From: Bacteroidota bacterium
GTDB taxonomy: Bacteria > Bacteroidota > Bacteroidia > Chitinophagales > Chitinophagaceae
Assembly (NCBI GenBank): GCA_023423835.1
Contig: JAFAEW010000015.1
Span: 1 to 21,472, forward strand
Length of the DNA: 21,472 bases
Direction: 5' to 3'
This document shows, piece after piece, positions 8,601-15,229 of the stretch. The notes under the pieces are model-generated. The model was not told the DNA's origin and ran no database searches. It saw only the letters and a program-made list of their open reading frames with translations. A program made the translations under genes and the position numbers. The stretch's first letter is position 1; the number at the start of each line of letters is the position of its first letter.

Positions 8601-10667
8601 GTTGATGTCTGCAGCGGCATCGAGGGCAAAGGTTAAATTCGGATCATTCATCCTTGCATTCGCATTTACCACTCCTTTTTCAGCCATTCCTGAAAGGGAA
8701 AGATTGGTATAATTGTAACCCTTCACGAAAGCGTTAATCACATTTACATCATAGTCGACGTTTGCTTTTTTCGGATCAAATCCATTGCCGCTAACGGCCG
8801 CTTTCAAGGTGACAGATCCCACATTTTCTTCTTGTTTCAACAGATACCCAACCTGAAGTTTGTTGGCAGTTAAATTAGCCGTATATCGCTCGTTGGGTCG
8901 CATTTTTCCATTCACCGTGAGACTCCCTTTGTCGGTCCGCACGGCAAGGTCAGTGGAAAAATCTTCCATACTTCCATTGAAAAAACCCGTTACCGAAAAA
9001 ACATTCGGAAGCCTGAACGACTCAGGAAGTGTATTAGGCGGCAATAAAGCTAAAATATCATTTTTCGAAGACTGTAGCCTGTTGATCTTTAGATTGTAAA
9101 CCGTGTGCTTCGGATCGGGCAATCCTTTTATGCTACCGGACAAACTTACTGAGGTCTGTTTCAATCCCTCAAGTTCAAATACCGGAATACTCAAATCACT
9201 CACATAGCCTTTCACTCTTGTATTGATCCGGAGGTTTGAGTTGCGATACGCCATCGCATTTTTTTTGAAGGTTGGAAGAAAGGTAAAAATGTCCTTCATC
9301 CCGATATAGCTGTTTGAAAGATTTGCGTCAACAAACATTTTACCCGGGTTTTTTGATACTGACTCAAGTGAAGGCCAGGTCACAAGCACTTTATTTTTCA
9401 GCAGCGTTACATCAGTTTGCAGTAAAAGGTTTGTAAGTGCCGCACCGGAATCGTTGTATATGAATGAAGTGTTCAGCTTCTCGAGTTGAAAACCACTTTT
9501 TTCATTCAATGCAAGTTGATTGATATTACCGCGAAACTCAGAAGGTGTAAAACTCAGACTATCAGCGTTGAGCTGAAAACCGGTGACATGCAAATGGCTG
9601 TAATCCATCCCGGACGCAGACGGCGGCTTGTTGTCATCATCATAGATCAGTTCATTGTTGTTGAAAGCGACTTTGTTGAGCTGAATTTTCCAGGGATTGG
9701 AGGTTTCTGCTGCGGCCTTATTCGAAACCACTTCCTTTACCGCCGCTGCCTGCTCTGTTTTACCGAGTAGAACCTTGATTTTCGTATTATTCAAGTTGAG
9801 ATCATTCAACTGTACCAACATCGACGAGAGATCGATGTCTTTCGGGTGCGTACTTAATTCTCCAAGTTTCAGATCGGCAAGTAAGGCCGAAACGTCGTTC
9901 TTATAGTTGAAGTCAATATTTTTCAGATAAATGTCATCCAGAATTATCTGTGGATTGGTGGCCGGTGGACTGGAAGGAACGGCGGCGGCGGCAATCGATG
10001 AATCAGGATTTGGAATGATGGGTTTGTATTGATAAATGCGGGCAGTAATATTTCCCACATCAATTTTCGGAACATGAAATGCGAGGTGATCCAGATCAAA
10101 CTTCTCGATCCTCGTTTCGAAGTTGCCGAGATAAAAATACACATCGTTGCCTGTCTCATCATCCTTAAAAGTCGCCAGTATATCTTTCAGGATGATTTTA
10201 TCAAGGTGAAATTTCAGACTGCTGGTGGTATCGGTGGTTGACGGCTTTTTTTGTTCTGATGCAAACGCCTTCACAATGTATTCAAAATTGAAAGCGGTAT
10301 CCGGCGACAGTCTGTAAATATTTGCTCTGATGCCATTCAATTCGAGATAGCTGACATTTACCTCATTTTTCAATAGTCCAAACAAAGCGATATCAACCCT
10401 CAGTTCTTTTCCGGCAAGAAGGGTATCCTTGTTCTGATCTTCAAAATATACGCCTTTCAGTACGATTCTTTTGGGAAATGCGATGCTCAGCTTCTCAACT
10501 TCAACTTTTGTTTTGATCTTCTTTTCGAGGAAGGTAACGGCTTTGTCTTTGGCAAAATTCTGAACAGCCGGAATTTGAATTAAGATCAACACCAGTACAA
10601 TCAGGAAAATAACAGACGCTACAATCCACCCAATGACCTTTAAAACTTTTCGAACGATATTTTTCAA
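5616..10667 (-). CDS. tamB: TamB: translocation and assembly module, inner-membrane anchored
   Basis: A 1683-residue TamB/DUF490-family (AsmA-like) protein. One N-terminal membrane helix (about 10-32, VIGWIVASVIFLIVLVLILI) anchors it in the inner membrane. A very long, repetitive beta-strand-rich region follows, which in this family forms a hydrophobic groove spanning the periplasm. It is implicated in lipid transport between membranes and in outer-membrane protein assembly. The last 400 or so residues match the conserved TamB domain, including GNYELTNGSYQLSLNFLKRK and a C-terminal part with GQDYSTGQAENRTDLNVGVS. The tail is strongly charged (many K, R, E, D), unusual next to the hydrophobic body. 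The stop overlaps the start of tamL, so the two are surely co-transcribed. Length fits Bacteroidota TamB proteins. Confidence 0.93.
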   Translation of the reverse strand: MKNIVRKVLKVIGWIVASVIFLIVLVLILIQIPAVQNFAKDKAVTFLEKKIKTKVEVEKLSIAFPKRIVLKGVYFEDQNKDTLLAGKELRVDIALFGLLKNEVNVSYLELNGIRANIYRLSPDTAFNFEYIVKAFASEQKKPSTTDTTSSLKFHLDKIILKDILATFKDDETGNDVYFYLGNFETRIEKFDLDHLAFHVPKIDVGNITARIYQYKPIIPNPDSSIAAAAVPSSPPATNPQIILDDIYLKNIDFNYKNDVSALLADLKLGELSTHPKDIDLSSMLVQLNDLNLNNTKIKVLLGKTEQAAAVKEVVSNKAAAETSNPWKIQLNKVAFNNNELIYDDDNKPPSASGMDYSHLHVTGFQLNADSLSFTPSEFRGNINQLALNEKSGFQLEKLNTSFIYNDSGAALTNLLLQTDVTLLKNKVLVTWPSLESVSKNPGKMFVDANLSNSYIGMKDIFTFLPTFKKNAMAYRNSNLRINTRVKGYVSDLSIPVFELEGLKQTSVSLSGSIKGLPDPKHTVYNLKINRLQSSKNDILALLPPNTLPESFRLPNVFSVTGFFNGSMEDFSTDLAVRTDKGSLTVNGKMRPNERYTANLTANKLQVGYLLKQEENVGSVTLKAAVSGNGFDPKKANVDYDVNVINAFVKGYNYTNLSLSGMAEKGVVNANARMNDPNLTFALDAAADINQKYPAVKLNLNLDTADLKALHFVSDTTNLALSGNIQADLPVSNPDSLIGKIFITNLSVNSGNNTITEDTISIVSNADPNSKNLQIYSDEITAGLEGQYKLTELAQALQSTINRYYNLPGFKEESFAAQNWDLNARIIPTGMVLQFMPGLAGSDSIVVHSSFNSAANDLQLSVKNGKLVLDQQQIDSLSLVAQTAANRFNFGLSVNNIKTPSLTIYKTGLNGFVADNKLDFNLNINDSKNKEQFALGGIVNQIPGGAQFSLKPDSLLLDYQLWDVIGDNFIKYDSTGLIVHNFGISHDGQSLLINSKALTPAAPILVDFNNFRIGTITKIANRDSLLLDGIINGNAVVENVLKSPVFTSDLTVANLVYKTDTIGNLAMKVDNKTANQYAADISLTGNNNDVRINGTYNTAVSEMDMNVALNQFNLEAIKPFATGQIDSITGFLKGNASVTGSLEQPNIYGQIHFENASVTPTVSGEKFQLPGDEIMIDPRGMHFNDFTILDSAKNSLVINGDVLTSDFRNIYFNLDINGDNFELVNTEKKTDQLFYGKLNVDTDIKLGGSIESPTADAYIRINEQTDFAVILPSNNPEVVSREGVVNFVDKDKQKDSIDLHYLADTLTSEMAMKGIDVTANIETDSSAKFTLVIDERNGDALTLQGRADLSGGIDKSGKVSLTGNYELTNGSYQLSLNFLKRKFEIQRGSTITWTGDPTSAQINVTAVYIAKAASIDLVEQQLSGRAPVEVNRFKEKLPFRVLLNMTGELLKPNITFDITLPQDELSQWPVVDTRLQQVRNDQSELNKQVFALLLLNRFVGENPLQSQAEGAGLEGAVRESASQILTDQLNQLAGSLISGVDLNFNLTSGQDYSTGQAENRTDLNVGVSKKLLNDRIRVNVGSNFELEGPQDSKRNASNIAGDVSIDYQLSKDGRYRLRAYRKNQYEGVIEGQIIETGLTFMLSYDYDQFKELFEGRKEKKQIRKKVRESRKDAKETREDQTIYE
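5636..5640 (-). promoter_or_regulatory. Shine-Dalgarno-like GGAGG before tamL
   Basis: On the minus strand GGGAGGA stands 12 bases before the ATG at 5623, inside the last codons of tamB. Such motifs are rare in this window. It supports the 5623 start and translational coupling of tamL to tamB, although the spacing is longer than ideal. Confidence 0.45.
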
Positions 10668-10705
10668 TTATATACCGGTTTGGCTTAGTAAACTAATTCT
10701 CTTTA

Positions 10706-11086
10706 TTACGATCCGGCTGAAGCTTTTGCTCTTTTTCTGTTGCGGATGAAATTGGTGATTTTATCCAGCACATTATAGACAATAAATTCCTTTCCTTTTG
10801 TGATGGCTGCATTTACTCCCTTTTTTTGCTTTTGAAGTCCCACAAACAATCCCACGCCGTTGACGATCAATCCGATTACTTTTGAAGGAACGCCTTTCAT
10901 CATTAGGAAATGAATAGCAGACTGAGCCGCTTTGCCGGCTGCTGCTTTCGGCAGGGCTTTCACCTGGTTTTTTATGGCATCTTCCTGCATCCTTATAGTA
11001 GCCTGAAGATGGTAAATTTCCTTTTTCAGATCTTTTGAATTTCTTATCGGCTCTCTGTTGCTAATCGTCGGTTTGCTCATCTTCAT
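10706..11086 (-). CDS. Unrecognised small protein upstream of tamB
   Basis: A 126-residue protein I do not recognise. A charged, helix-prone stretch (about 18-45, with KKEIYHLQATIRMQEDAIK) could form a coiled coil. A weakly hydrophobic Gly-rich helix follows (about 66-84, KVIGLIVNGVGLFVGLQ), and the C-terminus is basic (FIRNRKRAKASAGS). It has no signal peptide. It overlaps the end of the holin-family gene by up to 26 bases and ends 38 bases before tamB, so all four genes probably form one transcript. Its position after a YqjE-like gene recalls E. coli yqjK, but I see no clear sequence similarity. M3 is an equally good start. Confidence 0.75.
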   Translation of the reverse strand: MKMSKPTISNREPIRNSKDLKKEIYHLQATIRMQEDAIKNQVKALPKAAAGKAAQSAIHFLMMKGVPSKVIGLIVNGVGLFVGLQKQKKGVNAAITKGKEFIVYNVLDKITNFIRNRKRAKASAGS

Positions 11087-11441
11087 CGTCTTTGTCGTTA
11101 CTTTTTGAAAAGATTGTATTTATTATTGTATCGGTGATCTTTCTTTCAAATGATTTTTTTCCGAGCACGATCACCAAAAGCAGCAAAAGAAAAATGCCCG
11201 TCATGATTGCAAATCCTACATAAACATTTGATGTTAAGTCGGCAAAAAGCCAGGCAAGCATGAAGGAAAGAAATAAAAACATAAAAAATCCGAGCAACGC
11301 CATCAATACAATAATAAACAGGCTGGCACCTACTTTGGTTGATTTTTCGATAGCCTGCAACTTTACCAGTTCGAGTCGGTTTTGAATGTAATTTTCTATT
11401 GTTTCTTTGGTTCCATGAAAATATTCTGATGTTGATGCCAT
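11061..11441 (-). CDS. Phage-holin-family (Holin-X/YqjE-like) membrane protein
   Basis: A 126-residue inner-membrane protein. An amphipathic N-terminal helix (about 10-35, ENYIQNRLELVKLQAIEKST) precedes two transmembrane helices (about 40-65 and 73-93). The C-terminus is basic and then strongly acidic (SKSNDKDDEDEQTDD). This layout is that of the phage holin family (Actinobacterial Holin-X, PF07332), which includes E. coli YqjE. Despite the name these are usually chromosomal envelope or stress proteins of unknown function, not lysis proteins, and no phage gene lies nearby. It is the first gene of the probable operon leading into tamB-tamL. The 94 bases upstream are AT-rich with no exact promoter match. 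Confidence 0.8.
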   Translation of the reverse strand: MASTSEYFHGTKETIENYIQNRLELVKLQAIEKSTKVGASLFIIVLMALLGFFMFLFLSFMLAWLFADLTSNVYVGFAIMTGIFLLLLLVIVLGKKSFERKITDTIINTIFSKSNDKDDEDEQTDD

Positions 11442-11535
11442 AGAGTTATTTTAGCGCATTAATACCTAATGTATAAAAAATTTACTATATCTATGCAACC
11501 TTTATACCACAATCGCATTTGACGAAGATGTACAA

Positions 11536-11880
11536 TCAGAAGCATCGCGACAAATCTTCGAGGCGCATCGGCTTTTGCCAAAGGTGTATTTTGGAGTTTC
11601 CGATAGTTGGCTCAGAAGCATCTTTGTCCTCAAAAGCACTGATGAGGTGAAACTGAGTACGTGGATAGAGGGTTGCCAGGTCTCTGCATTGTTTCCATCC
11701 TAAGCCATCGGGGAGGTTATTGTCGAGTATAACGATATCCGGTTTAATTGTCTCAATCGCTTCTAATCCCGCGATTAAAGAGTGAAACAAAAAGACTTCA
11801 AATCCTTTTTTCGAAAAAACTAATTGTAAAATCTGGCAAAAGTCGGGTTCATCATCGATTATGATTAGTTTCATTTTCAT
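11536..11880 (-). CDS. Single-domain response regulator (receiver only)
   Basis: A 114-residue stand-alone receiver domain. The acidic pair D9-D10, phosphoacceptor D53 (IVILDNNLPDG), S81 and K103 (WQKP) are all present, so it should accept phosphate from a histidine kinase. The output surface ends soon after the KP motif (MRLEDLSRCF), so there is no DNA-binding or enzyme domain and the last helix is short. Such proteins act through protein contacts, for example in phosphorelays. No kinase is adjacent. The gene lies 94 bases upstream of the holin-family gene on the same strand and could be co-transcribed with it. M3 (11874) is an alternative start. Confidence 0.88.
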   Translation of the reverse strand: MKMKLIIIDDEPDFCQILQLVFSKKGFEVFLFHSLIAGLEAIETIKPDIVILDNNLPDGLGWKQCRDLATLYPRTQFHLISAFEDKDASEPTIGNSKIHLWQKPMRLEDLSRCF

Positions 11881-11913
11881 CGGGTCGTAACATTTTCCTT
11901 TTCCTTAGATTCG

Positions 11914-12012
11914 AAACAGGAAAATCGTACCTGTTTTTACGTCTTTTTATGTAGAAGTTTATCTACACAAAAACTTTTTCAACCACGGTCTGCAATCGGA
12001 TTGCAGTTTTTT
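11914..12012. repeat. Three short hairpins between divergent genes
   Basis: The 226-base gap between the response regulator and the next plus-strand gene holds three inverted repeats. They are AAACAGG/CCTGTTT (11914-11920 with 11930-11936), TGTAGA/TCTACA (11950-11955 with 11962-11967), and an 8-bp stem with a one-base gap, CTGCAATC/GATTGCAG (11990-11997 with 11999-12006). The last is followed by TTTTTT and resembles a plus-strand terminator, yet no plus-strand gene precedes it. No exact TAnnTTTG promoter was found in the gap. Confidence 0.45.
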
Positions 12013-12106
12013 GTCCTCCAATTTTTACAAGCCTCTTAGTAAATCGATTTCGCTTTCAAATGGCACTGTTTTTATCGCACAGTTATAGGAATCACGAATT
12101 TGGATT

Positions 12107-12583
12107 ATGAACAGTACAATTTACCTTGAATTTGAAAATGAAGCCTGCCGGGTAGTTGTAGATCGAATCAATCATCCGATCCATAAGATGGTGCACGCTT
12201 CTTTCGAAAACGGGTATGAAAACATTTTTTTCACCGATGTGACTACGGGCGAATGGATAGAGCAGGACCTTGGAAAAACCGAACTTGCCGGCTCAATGGG
12301 TGAATTGGTTGGAAATGATGAAGAATCCGATTTTCCGAAGCAGGAAATCATTTGGTATCGTGACAACAGTGGAGACCGTCCTTTCCAGTTCGGGTACATC
12401 AAATACCGGAATTCCGGATTCACTTTTTATGAAATTTTCGGAACCAATCACCGCTATATGTTCACCTTGTTTAAGAATAAACAGACCTGGAAAGTCTTCA
12501 GTCATACCAAGCAACTTGCGTGGAATTTCGACACCGATTATTTCCAGGACGTACCGTTCGTGTTAGATACCTATCAGTTGTAA
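12107..12583 (+). CDS. Unrecognised cytoplasmic protein
   Basis: A 158-residue protein that I cannot assign to a family. It has no signal peptide or membrane helix. It is rich in Phe, Tyr and Trp and looks mostly beta-stranded, with segments such as IIWYRDNSGDRPFQFGYIKY and GFTFYEIFGTNHRYMFTLF. The N-terminal half is acidic (GNDEESDFP). No catalytic motif stands out. It is alone on its strand, divergent from the single-domain response regulator (226-base gap) and convergent with the SRPBCC gene, only 3 bases apart at the stops. The ordinary codon use and long open frame, without a comparable frame on the other strand, argue that it is real. The start is the first ATG; an ACGAATTTGG stretch just upstream is an imperfect TAnnTTTG match. 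Confidence 0.8.
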   Translation: MNSTIYLEFENEACRVVVDRINHPIHKMVHASFENGYENIFFTDVTTGEWIEQDLGKTELAGSMGELVGNDEESDFPKQEIIWYRDNSGDRPFQFGYIKYRNSGFTFYEIFGTNHRYMFTLFKNKQTWKVFSHTKQLAWNFDTDYFQDVPFVLDTYQL

Positions 12584-12586
12584 AAT

Positions 12587-13093
12587 TTAATCTTCCAATG
12601 CCTTTTTGAGATTTTTCAGGCTTTCCTCAATTACCGGCCCTAAAACCTTGTCGTTCGAAAGAGATCCGAGTCTTTCCCAGGGATACCAGTTTACAGATTT
12701 TTCAAAATACCATTGAACGGTTACCACATTTTGGTTTTTAGGGATAAAGGGCACAAAAGCGGCATTCAGCACCTGACCGCCTGCGCTTCTCCACACGCTG
12801 AAAATGGTATCTTCTGATTCCCGGGTAATCTTTACTTCACCGGTTCCCATTTTTATCAATGTGCCCGGTCCGCTGGTGTTGGTCGATAGAAAAGTAATGG
12901 TGTTGCTGTCGGCTCCGGCCATCCATTTTTTCCAATATTTAGGATCATCCAGGTATTTATAGACCGAGTCAAATGGTGCATGAATGTCTACTGCCCTCGT
13001 GGTGCGTACCGTGGAGGGAAACATCCATCCGATCGCCGTCAATATCAAAAATAAAATAAGGATTGCAAAAAACGCCATTCTGATGTATCGCAT
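12587..13093 (-). CDS. SRPBCC-family (START-like) protein with membrane anchor
   Basis: A 168-residue protein with one N-terminal hydrophobic helix (about 6-26, MAFFAILILFLILTAIGWMF) followed by a SRPBCC/polyketide-cyclase-like domain. The domain opens with the characteristic strand-helix pattern VDIHAPFDSVYKYLDDPKYWKKWM and later has FEKSVNWYPWERLGSL. The fold binds hydrophobic ligands; the ligand here is unknown. The helix would anchor the domain outside the cytoplasm. It is last in a row rlmH, rhomboid, SRPBCC with gaps of 33 and 25 bases. TAATTTTG on the minus strand (13105-13098) matches the -7 consensus but sits only 4 bases before the start; use of M6 would leave a short leader. Confidence 0.8.
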   Translation of the reverse strand: MRYIRMAFFAILILFLILTAIGWMFPSTVRTTRAVDIHAPFDSVYKYLDDPKYWKKWMAGADSNTITFLSTNTSGPGTLIKMGTGEVKITRESEDTIFSVWRSAGGQVLNAAFVPFIPKNQNVVTVQWYFEKSVNWYPWERLGSLSNDKVLGPVIEESLKNLKKALED

Positions 13094-13118
13094 GCTGCAA
13101 AATTAGGCTGGAAGCTGT

Positions 13119-13745
13119 TTAATAGTTGCTTACCTGATCAATAAAATAAGTGATCGGATTAAATTTTGATAGTGCAAGTGCAGTTACCACCAGAAACGCC
13201 ATTCCAAAAACGGCTCCCCACAAATGGGCGGAATGGTTGATATTGCCTCCGCCTTTTTTATTGAGATAAATGGTTACAAAGAGGTAGAGCGGTCCAAAAA
13301 CAAAGGCCGGAAAAGTTACCGGAATGAAAATCAAACCCAAAGGCGCTGTGGGATAGAGAATGATTCCTGCAAAAATGATGGCGGAAACCGCTCCGGAAGC
13401 ACCAAGGCTGCGGTATCCGAAATTCTCCCTATGTTTCATATAAGTGGGAATCAGGCAAACAGCAAGAGAGGAAATATAGAGAATGGCATAAAGAAAAGGG
13501 CCGGTATTTCCGAATATCTGCGTAAACGTGGGTTCTACCATTTTCCCAAAAACATAAAACGAAAACATGTTAAACGCCAGGTGCATCATATCGGCATGAA
13601 TAAATCCGCAGGTGAAAAAACGGTACCATTCGTTTCGGTTATAGACCGCCTGGGGATTGAATATCAGCGCATCGATGAGACGAGCATTGGAGAATCCGAT
13701 GAACGAAACAATGCAGGTGACAATTACTATGACTAATGTGATCAT
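13119..13745 (-). CDS. Rhomboid-family intramembrane serine protease
   Basis: A 208-residue polytopic membrane protein with about six transmembrane segments, the basic bacterial rhomboid layout. The catalytic dyad is visible: S117 in GASG (115-118) and H174 in HSAHLWG (171-177). The oxyanion-side residues H50, H55 and N59 lie in GFIHADMMHLAFNM, the rhomboid signature in TM2. WYRFFT (40-45) precedes it, as usual. It cleaves membrane-spanning substrates within the bilayer; substrates are unknown. Compared with E. coli GlpG it lacks an N-terminal cytoplasmic domain. It sits 33 bases after rlmH and 25 bases before the SRPBCC gene on the same strand, probably one transcript. Confidence 0.93.
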   Translation of the reverse strand: MITLVIVIVTCIVSFIGFSNARLIDALIFNPQAVYNRNEWYRFFTCGFIHADMMHLAFNMFSFYVFGKMVEPTFTQIFGNTGPFLYAILYISSLAVCLIPTYMKHRENFGYRSLGASGAVSAIIFAGIILYPTAPLGLIFIPVTFPAFVFGPLYLFVTIYLNKKGGGNINHSAHLWGAVFGMAFLVVTALALSKFNPITYFIDQVSNY

Positions 13746-13778
13746 TTGTTTTTGGTTTATTTAAATCATATTCCTTCA

Positions 13779-14252
13779 TCAGCTATGGTGGTATTTCTCG
13801 CCTCTAAGTATTGTGCAACTGCGATAAATCTGTTCACTCAGAATCAATCTTACAAGCATGTGCGGAAAAACAAGTTTCGCCAGACTCCAGGTAAAGTTGG
13901 CTCTTTTTGAAACCATTTCATCTGCTCCAAACGCACCACCTATCAAAAATATCAGCTTCTTCTTTCCCTCATTGGCTTTCGTCTGAATAAACCGGGCGAG
14001 GTACTCATTATTCATTTCCTTTCCCCGTTCGTCGAGTAACACCAAAAAATCCTCCGGCTGCAATTGGCTAAAGATAGCTTTTCCCTCTTGTTTTTTTAGT
14101 TCCGCCGGGTTAAGCGTTGATGAATTTTTTACGGGCGGTATAATCTTCCACGTGCAATCAAAGTAATTCGTAATACGGCCGGTATATTCATCGATCGCCG
14201 ACGCCAGCAGCTGATCGTGTGGTTTGCCGATTGACCACAGTTGAATTTTCAT
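13779..14252 (-). CDS. rlmH: 23S rRNA (pseudouridine1915-N3)-methyltransferase RlmH
   Basis: A 157-residue SPOUT-class methyltransferase that methylates N3 of pseudouridine 1915 in helix 69 of 23S rRNA, using SAM, on the assembled ribosome. The family hallmarks are all present: LDERGKE (73-79), FLIGGAFG (102-109) in the SAM-binding trefoil knot, and the C-terminal HMLVRLILSEQIYRSCTILR-GEKYHH block. Length equals the usual 155-160. The frame continues five codons upstream (to 14267), but MKIQLWSIGK is the standard start. It diverges from the pterin operon, with 92 bases between the two start codons. Confidence 0.95.
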   Translation of the reverse strand: MKIQLWSIGKPHDQLLASAIDEYTGRITNYFDCTWKIIPPVKNSSTLNPAELKKQEGKAIFSQLQPEDFLVLLDERGKEMNNEYLARFIQTKANEGKKKLIFLIGGAFGADEMVSKRANFTWSLAKLVFPHMLVRLILSEQIYRSCTILRGEKYHHS

Positions 14253-14318
14253 CAGGCGAAAATACAAACGGCAACCGATAAGTTACTTAGAATAAAAATC
14301 GATTTAATTCCCGCGGCT

Positions 14319-14326
14319 TACCTTTG
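14319..14326 (+). promoter_or_regulatory. Candidate -7 element of the pterin operon
   Basis: TACCTTTG matches the Bacteroidota -7 consensus TAnnTTTG and lies 18 bases before the first pterin gene, predicting a short leader. No convincing -33 TTG box is seen at the right distance. Confidence 0.45.
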
Positions 14327-14335
14327 CAAAAATCT

Positions 14336-14342
14336 GGAGGAG
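14336..14342 (+). promoter_or_regulatory. Shine-Dalgarno sequence that sets the start of the first pterin synthase gene
   Basis: GGAGGAG ends two bases before the ATG at 14345, placing the core GGAGG four bases from it. The frame is open from 14324, but this site and the family N-terminus fix the start at 14345. Confidence 0.7.
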
Positions 14343-14344
14343 TA

Positions 14345-14755
14345 ATGATTTATCTCACACGACTTGCGCATTTCAATGCTGCCCACAAGTTGTATAATCC
14401 AAACTGGAGTAACGAAAAAAATATAGAAGTCTTCGGAGTTTGCGCCAATGAAAACTGGCACGGTCACAACTACGATCTGTATGTAACGGTAAAAGGTGAG
14501 ATACAGGAAGATACGGGTTTTTTAATGGACGTAAAAGTTTTAAAAACACTCATTCAGGATCAGGTTGTGGAAAAGCTCGATCATAAAAATCTGAATCTTG
14601 ACGTTGATTTTCTGAAGGGAAAGATGTGCAGCACCGAAAATCTCGCTATCGCTATCTGGAAGCAGTTACAGCCACATCTGCCGCCTGACGTACAGCTGCA
14701 TGCAATAAAATTATTTGAAACTCCAAGGATTTATGTAGAATATTTTGGAAATTGA
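14345..14755 (+). CDS. 6-pyruvoyl-tetrahydropterin synthase / 6-carboxytetrahydropterin synthase family protein, copy 1
   Basis: A 136-residue PTPS/QueD-family enzyme. The family converts 7,8-dihydroneopterin triphosphate to 6-pyruvoyl- or 6-carboxy-tetrahydropterin, feeding tetrahydrobiopterin or queuosine pathways. Zinc ligands H14 (HFNAAH), H39 and H41 (HGHNY) and the catalytic Cys C33 are present, as is the C-terminal Glu in FETPRIYVEY. The Cys is separated from HGH by five residues (CANENWHGH), the spacing of the animal biopterin enzyme; E. coli QueD has three. It starts a plus-strand operon, with a paralogue 33 bases downstream and folE after that. FolE makes its substrate. Assignment to queuosine or biopterin cannot be settled from sequence alone. 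Confidence 0.9.
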   Translation: MIYLTRLAHFNAAHKLYNPNWSNEKNIEVFGVCANENWHGHNYDLYVTVKGEIQEDTGFLMDVKVLKTLIQDQVVEKLDHKNLNLDVDFLKGKMCSTENLAIAIWKQLQPHLPPDVQLHAIKLFETPRIYVEYFGN

Positions 14756-14788
14756 GCGCAATTTCCTTCTTACTTTCAATCGTTCCGC

Positions 14789-15205
14789 ATGGATAACAAA
14801 CGAGTTTCTGTCTTTAGAAAAGAGCATTTTAATGCTGCGCATCGCCTTTTTCTTCCCGAATGGGACGATCAAAAGAATTTCGACGTCTTTGGAAAGTGCA
14901 GCTATCCCAATTACCACGGGCATAATTACGAATTGATTGTAAAACTTACCGGACAGCCGGATCCTAAAACCGGATTCGTGATGGACCTCAAACGGCTGAG
15001 TGATTTAATCAACGAAAAGGTTATCCGGCAGTTTGACCATAAAAATCTTAATCTCGATACGCCGTTCTTTCAAACAAAAAATCCAACCGCTGAAAATATT
15101 GCGATTGTTATCTATGAACTGCTTCGTCCTGAAATTGATGCCGCCACCGGTTTACAAGTCAGATTGTATGAAACCGAACGGAATTTTGTGGAGTATCCCT
15201 CCTAA
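14789..15205 (+). CDS. 6-pyruvoyl-tetrahydropterin synthase / 6-carboxytetrahydropterin synthase family protein, copy 2
   Basis: A 138-residue tandem paralogue of the preceding gene; by eye roughly half of the aligned residues are identical. Zinc ligands H18 (HFNAAH), H43 and H45 (HGHNY), catalytic Cys C37 (CSYPNYHGH, again five residues before HGH) and the C-terminal Glu (YETERNFVEY) are all kept. The block FDHKNLNLDTPFF matches LDHKNLNLDVDFL of copy 1. Both copies therefore look active and not decayed. It lies 24 bases before folE. The second copy may have a different product or step from the first; the differences lie in the segment between the Cys and HGH and in the loop after it. Confidence 0.9.
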   Translation: MDNKRVSVFRKEHFNAAHRLFLPEWDDQKNFDVFGKCSYPNYHGHNYELIVKLTGQPDPKTGFVMDLKRLSDLINEKVIRQFDHKNLNLDTPFFQTKNPTAENIAIVIYELLRPEIDAATGLQVRLYETERNFVEYPS

Positions 15206-15229
15206 TATTACTAATTATCAATCAGCATT

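Noticed and set aside
11061..11441. Prophage remnant suggested by the holin-family protein
   Set aside because: No lysis, capsid, integrase or repeat features are nearby. Chromosomal YqjE-like members of this family are common and not phage-derived in function.
12061..12075. TGGCAC resembling the -24 half of a sigma-54 promoter upstream of the gene at 12107
   Set aside because: The -12 half reads TTAT where TTGC is expected, so the essential GC is missing. A similar TGGCAC at 19550 also lacks the -12 GC.
13224..13736. A 170-codon open frame on the plus strand
   Set aside because: It lies antisense inside the rhomboid gene, whose catalytic motifs are unmistakable. The plus-strand translation is rich in Lys, Arg, Asn and Gly and has no domain character.
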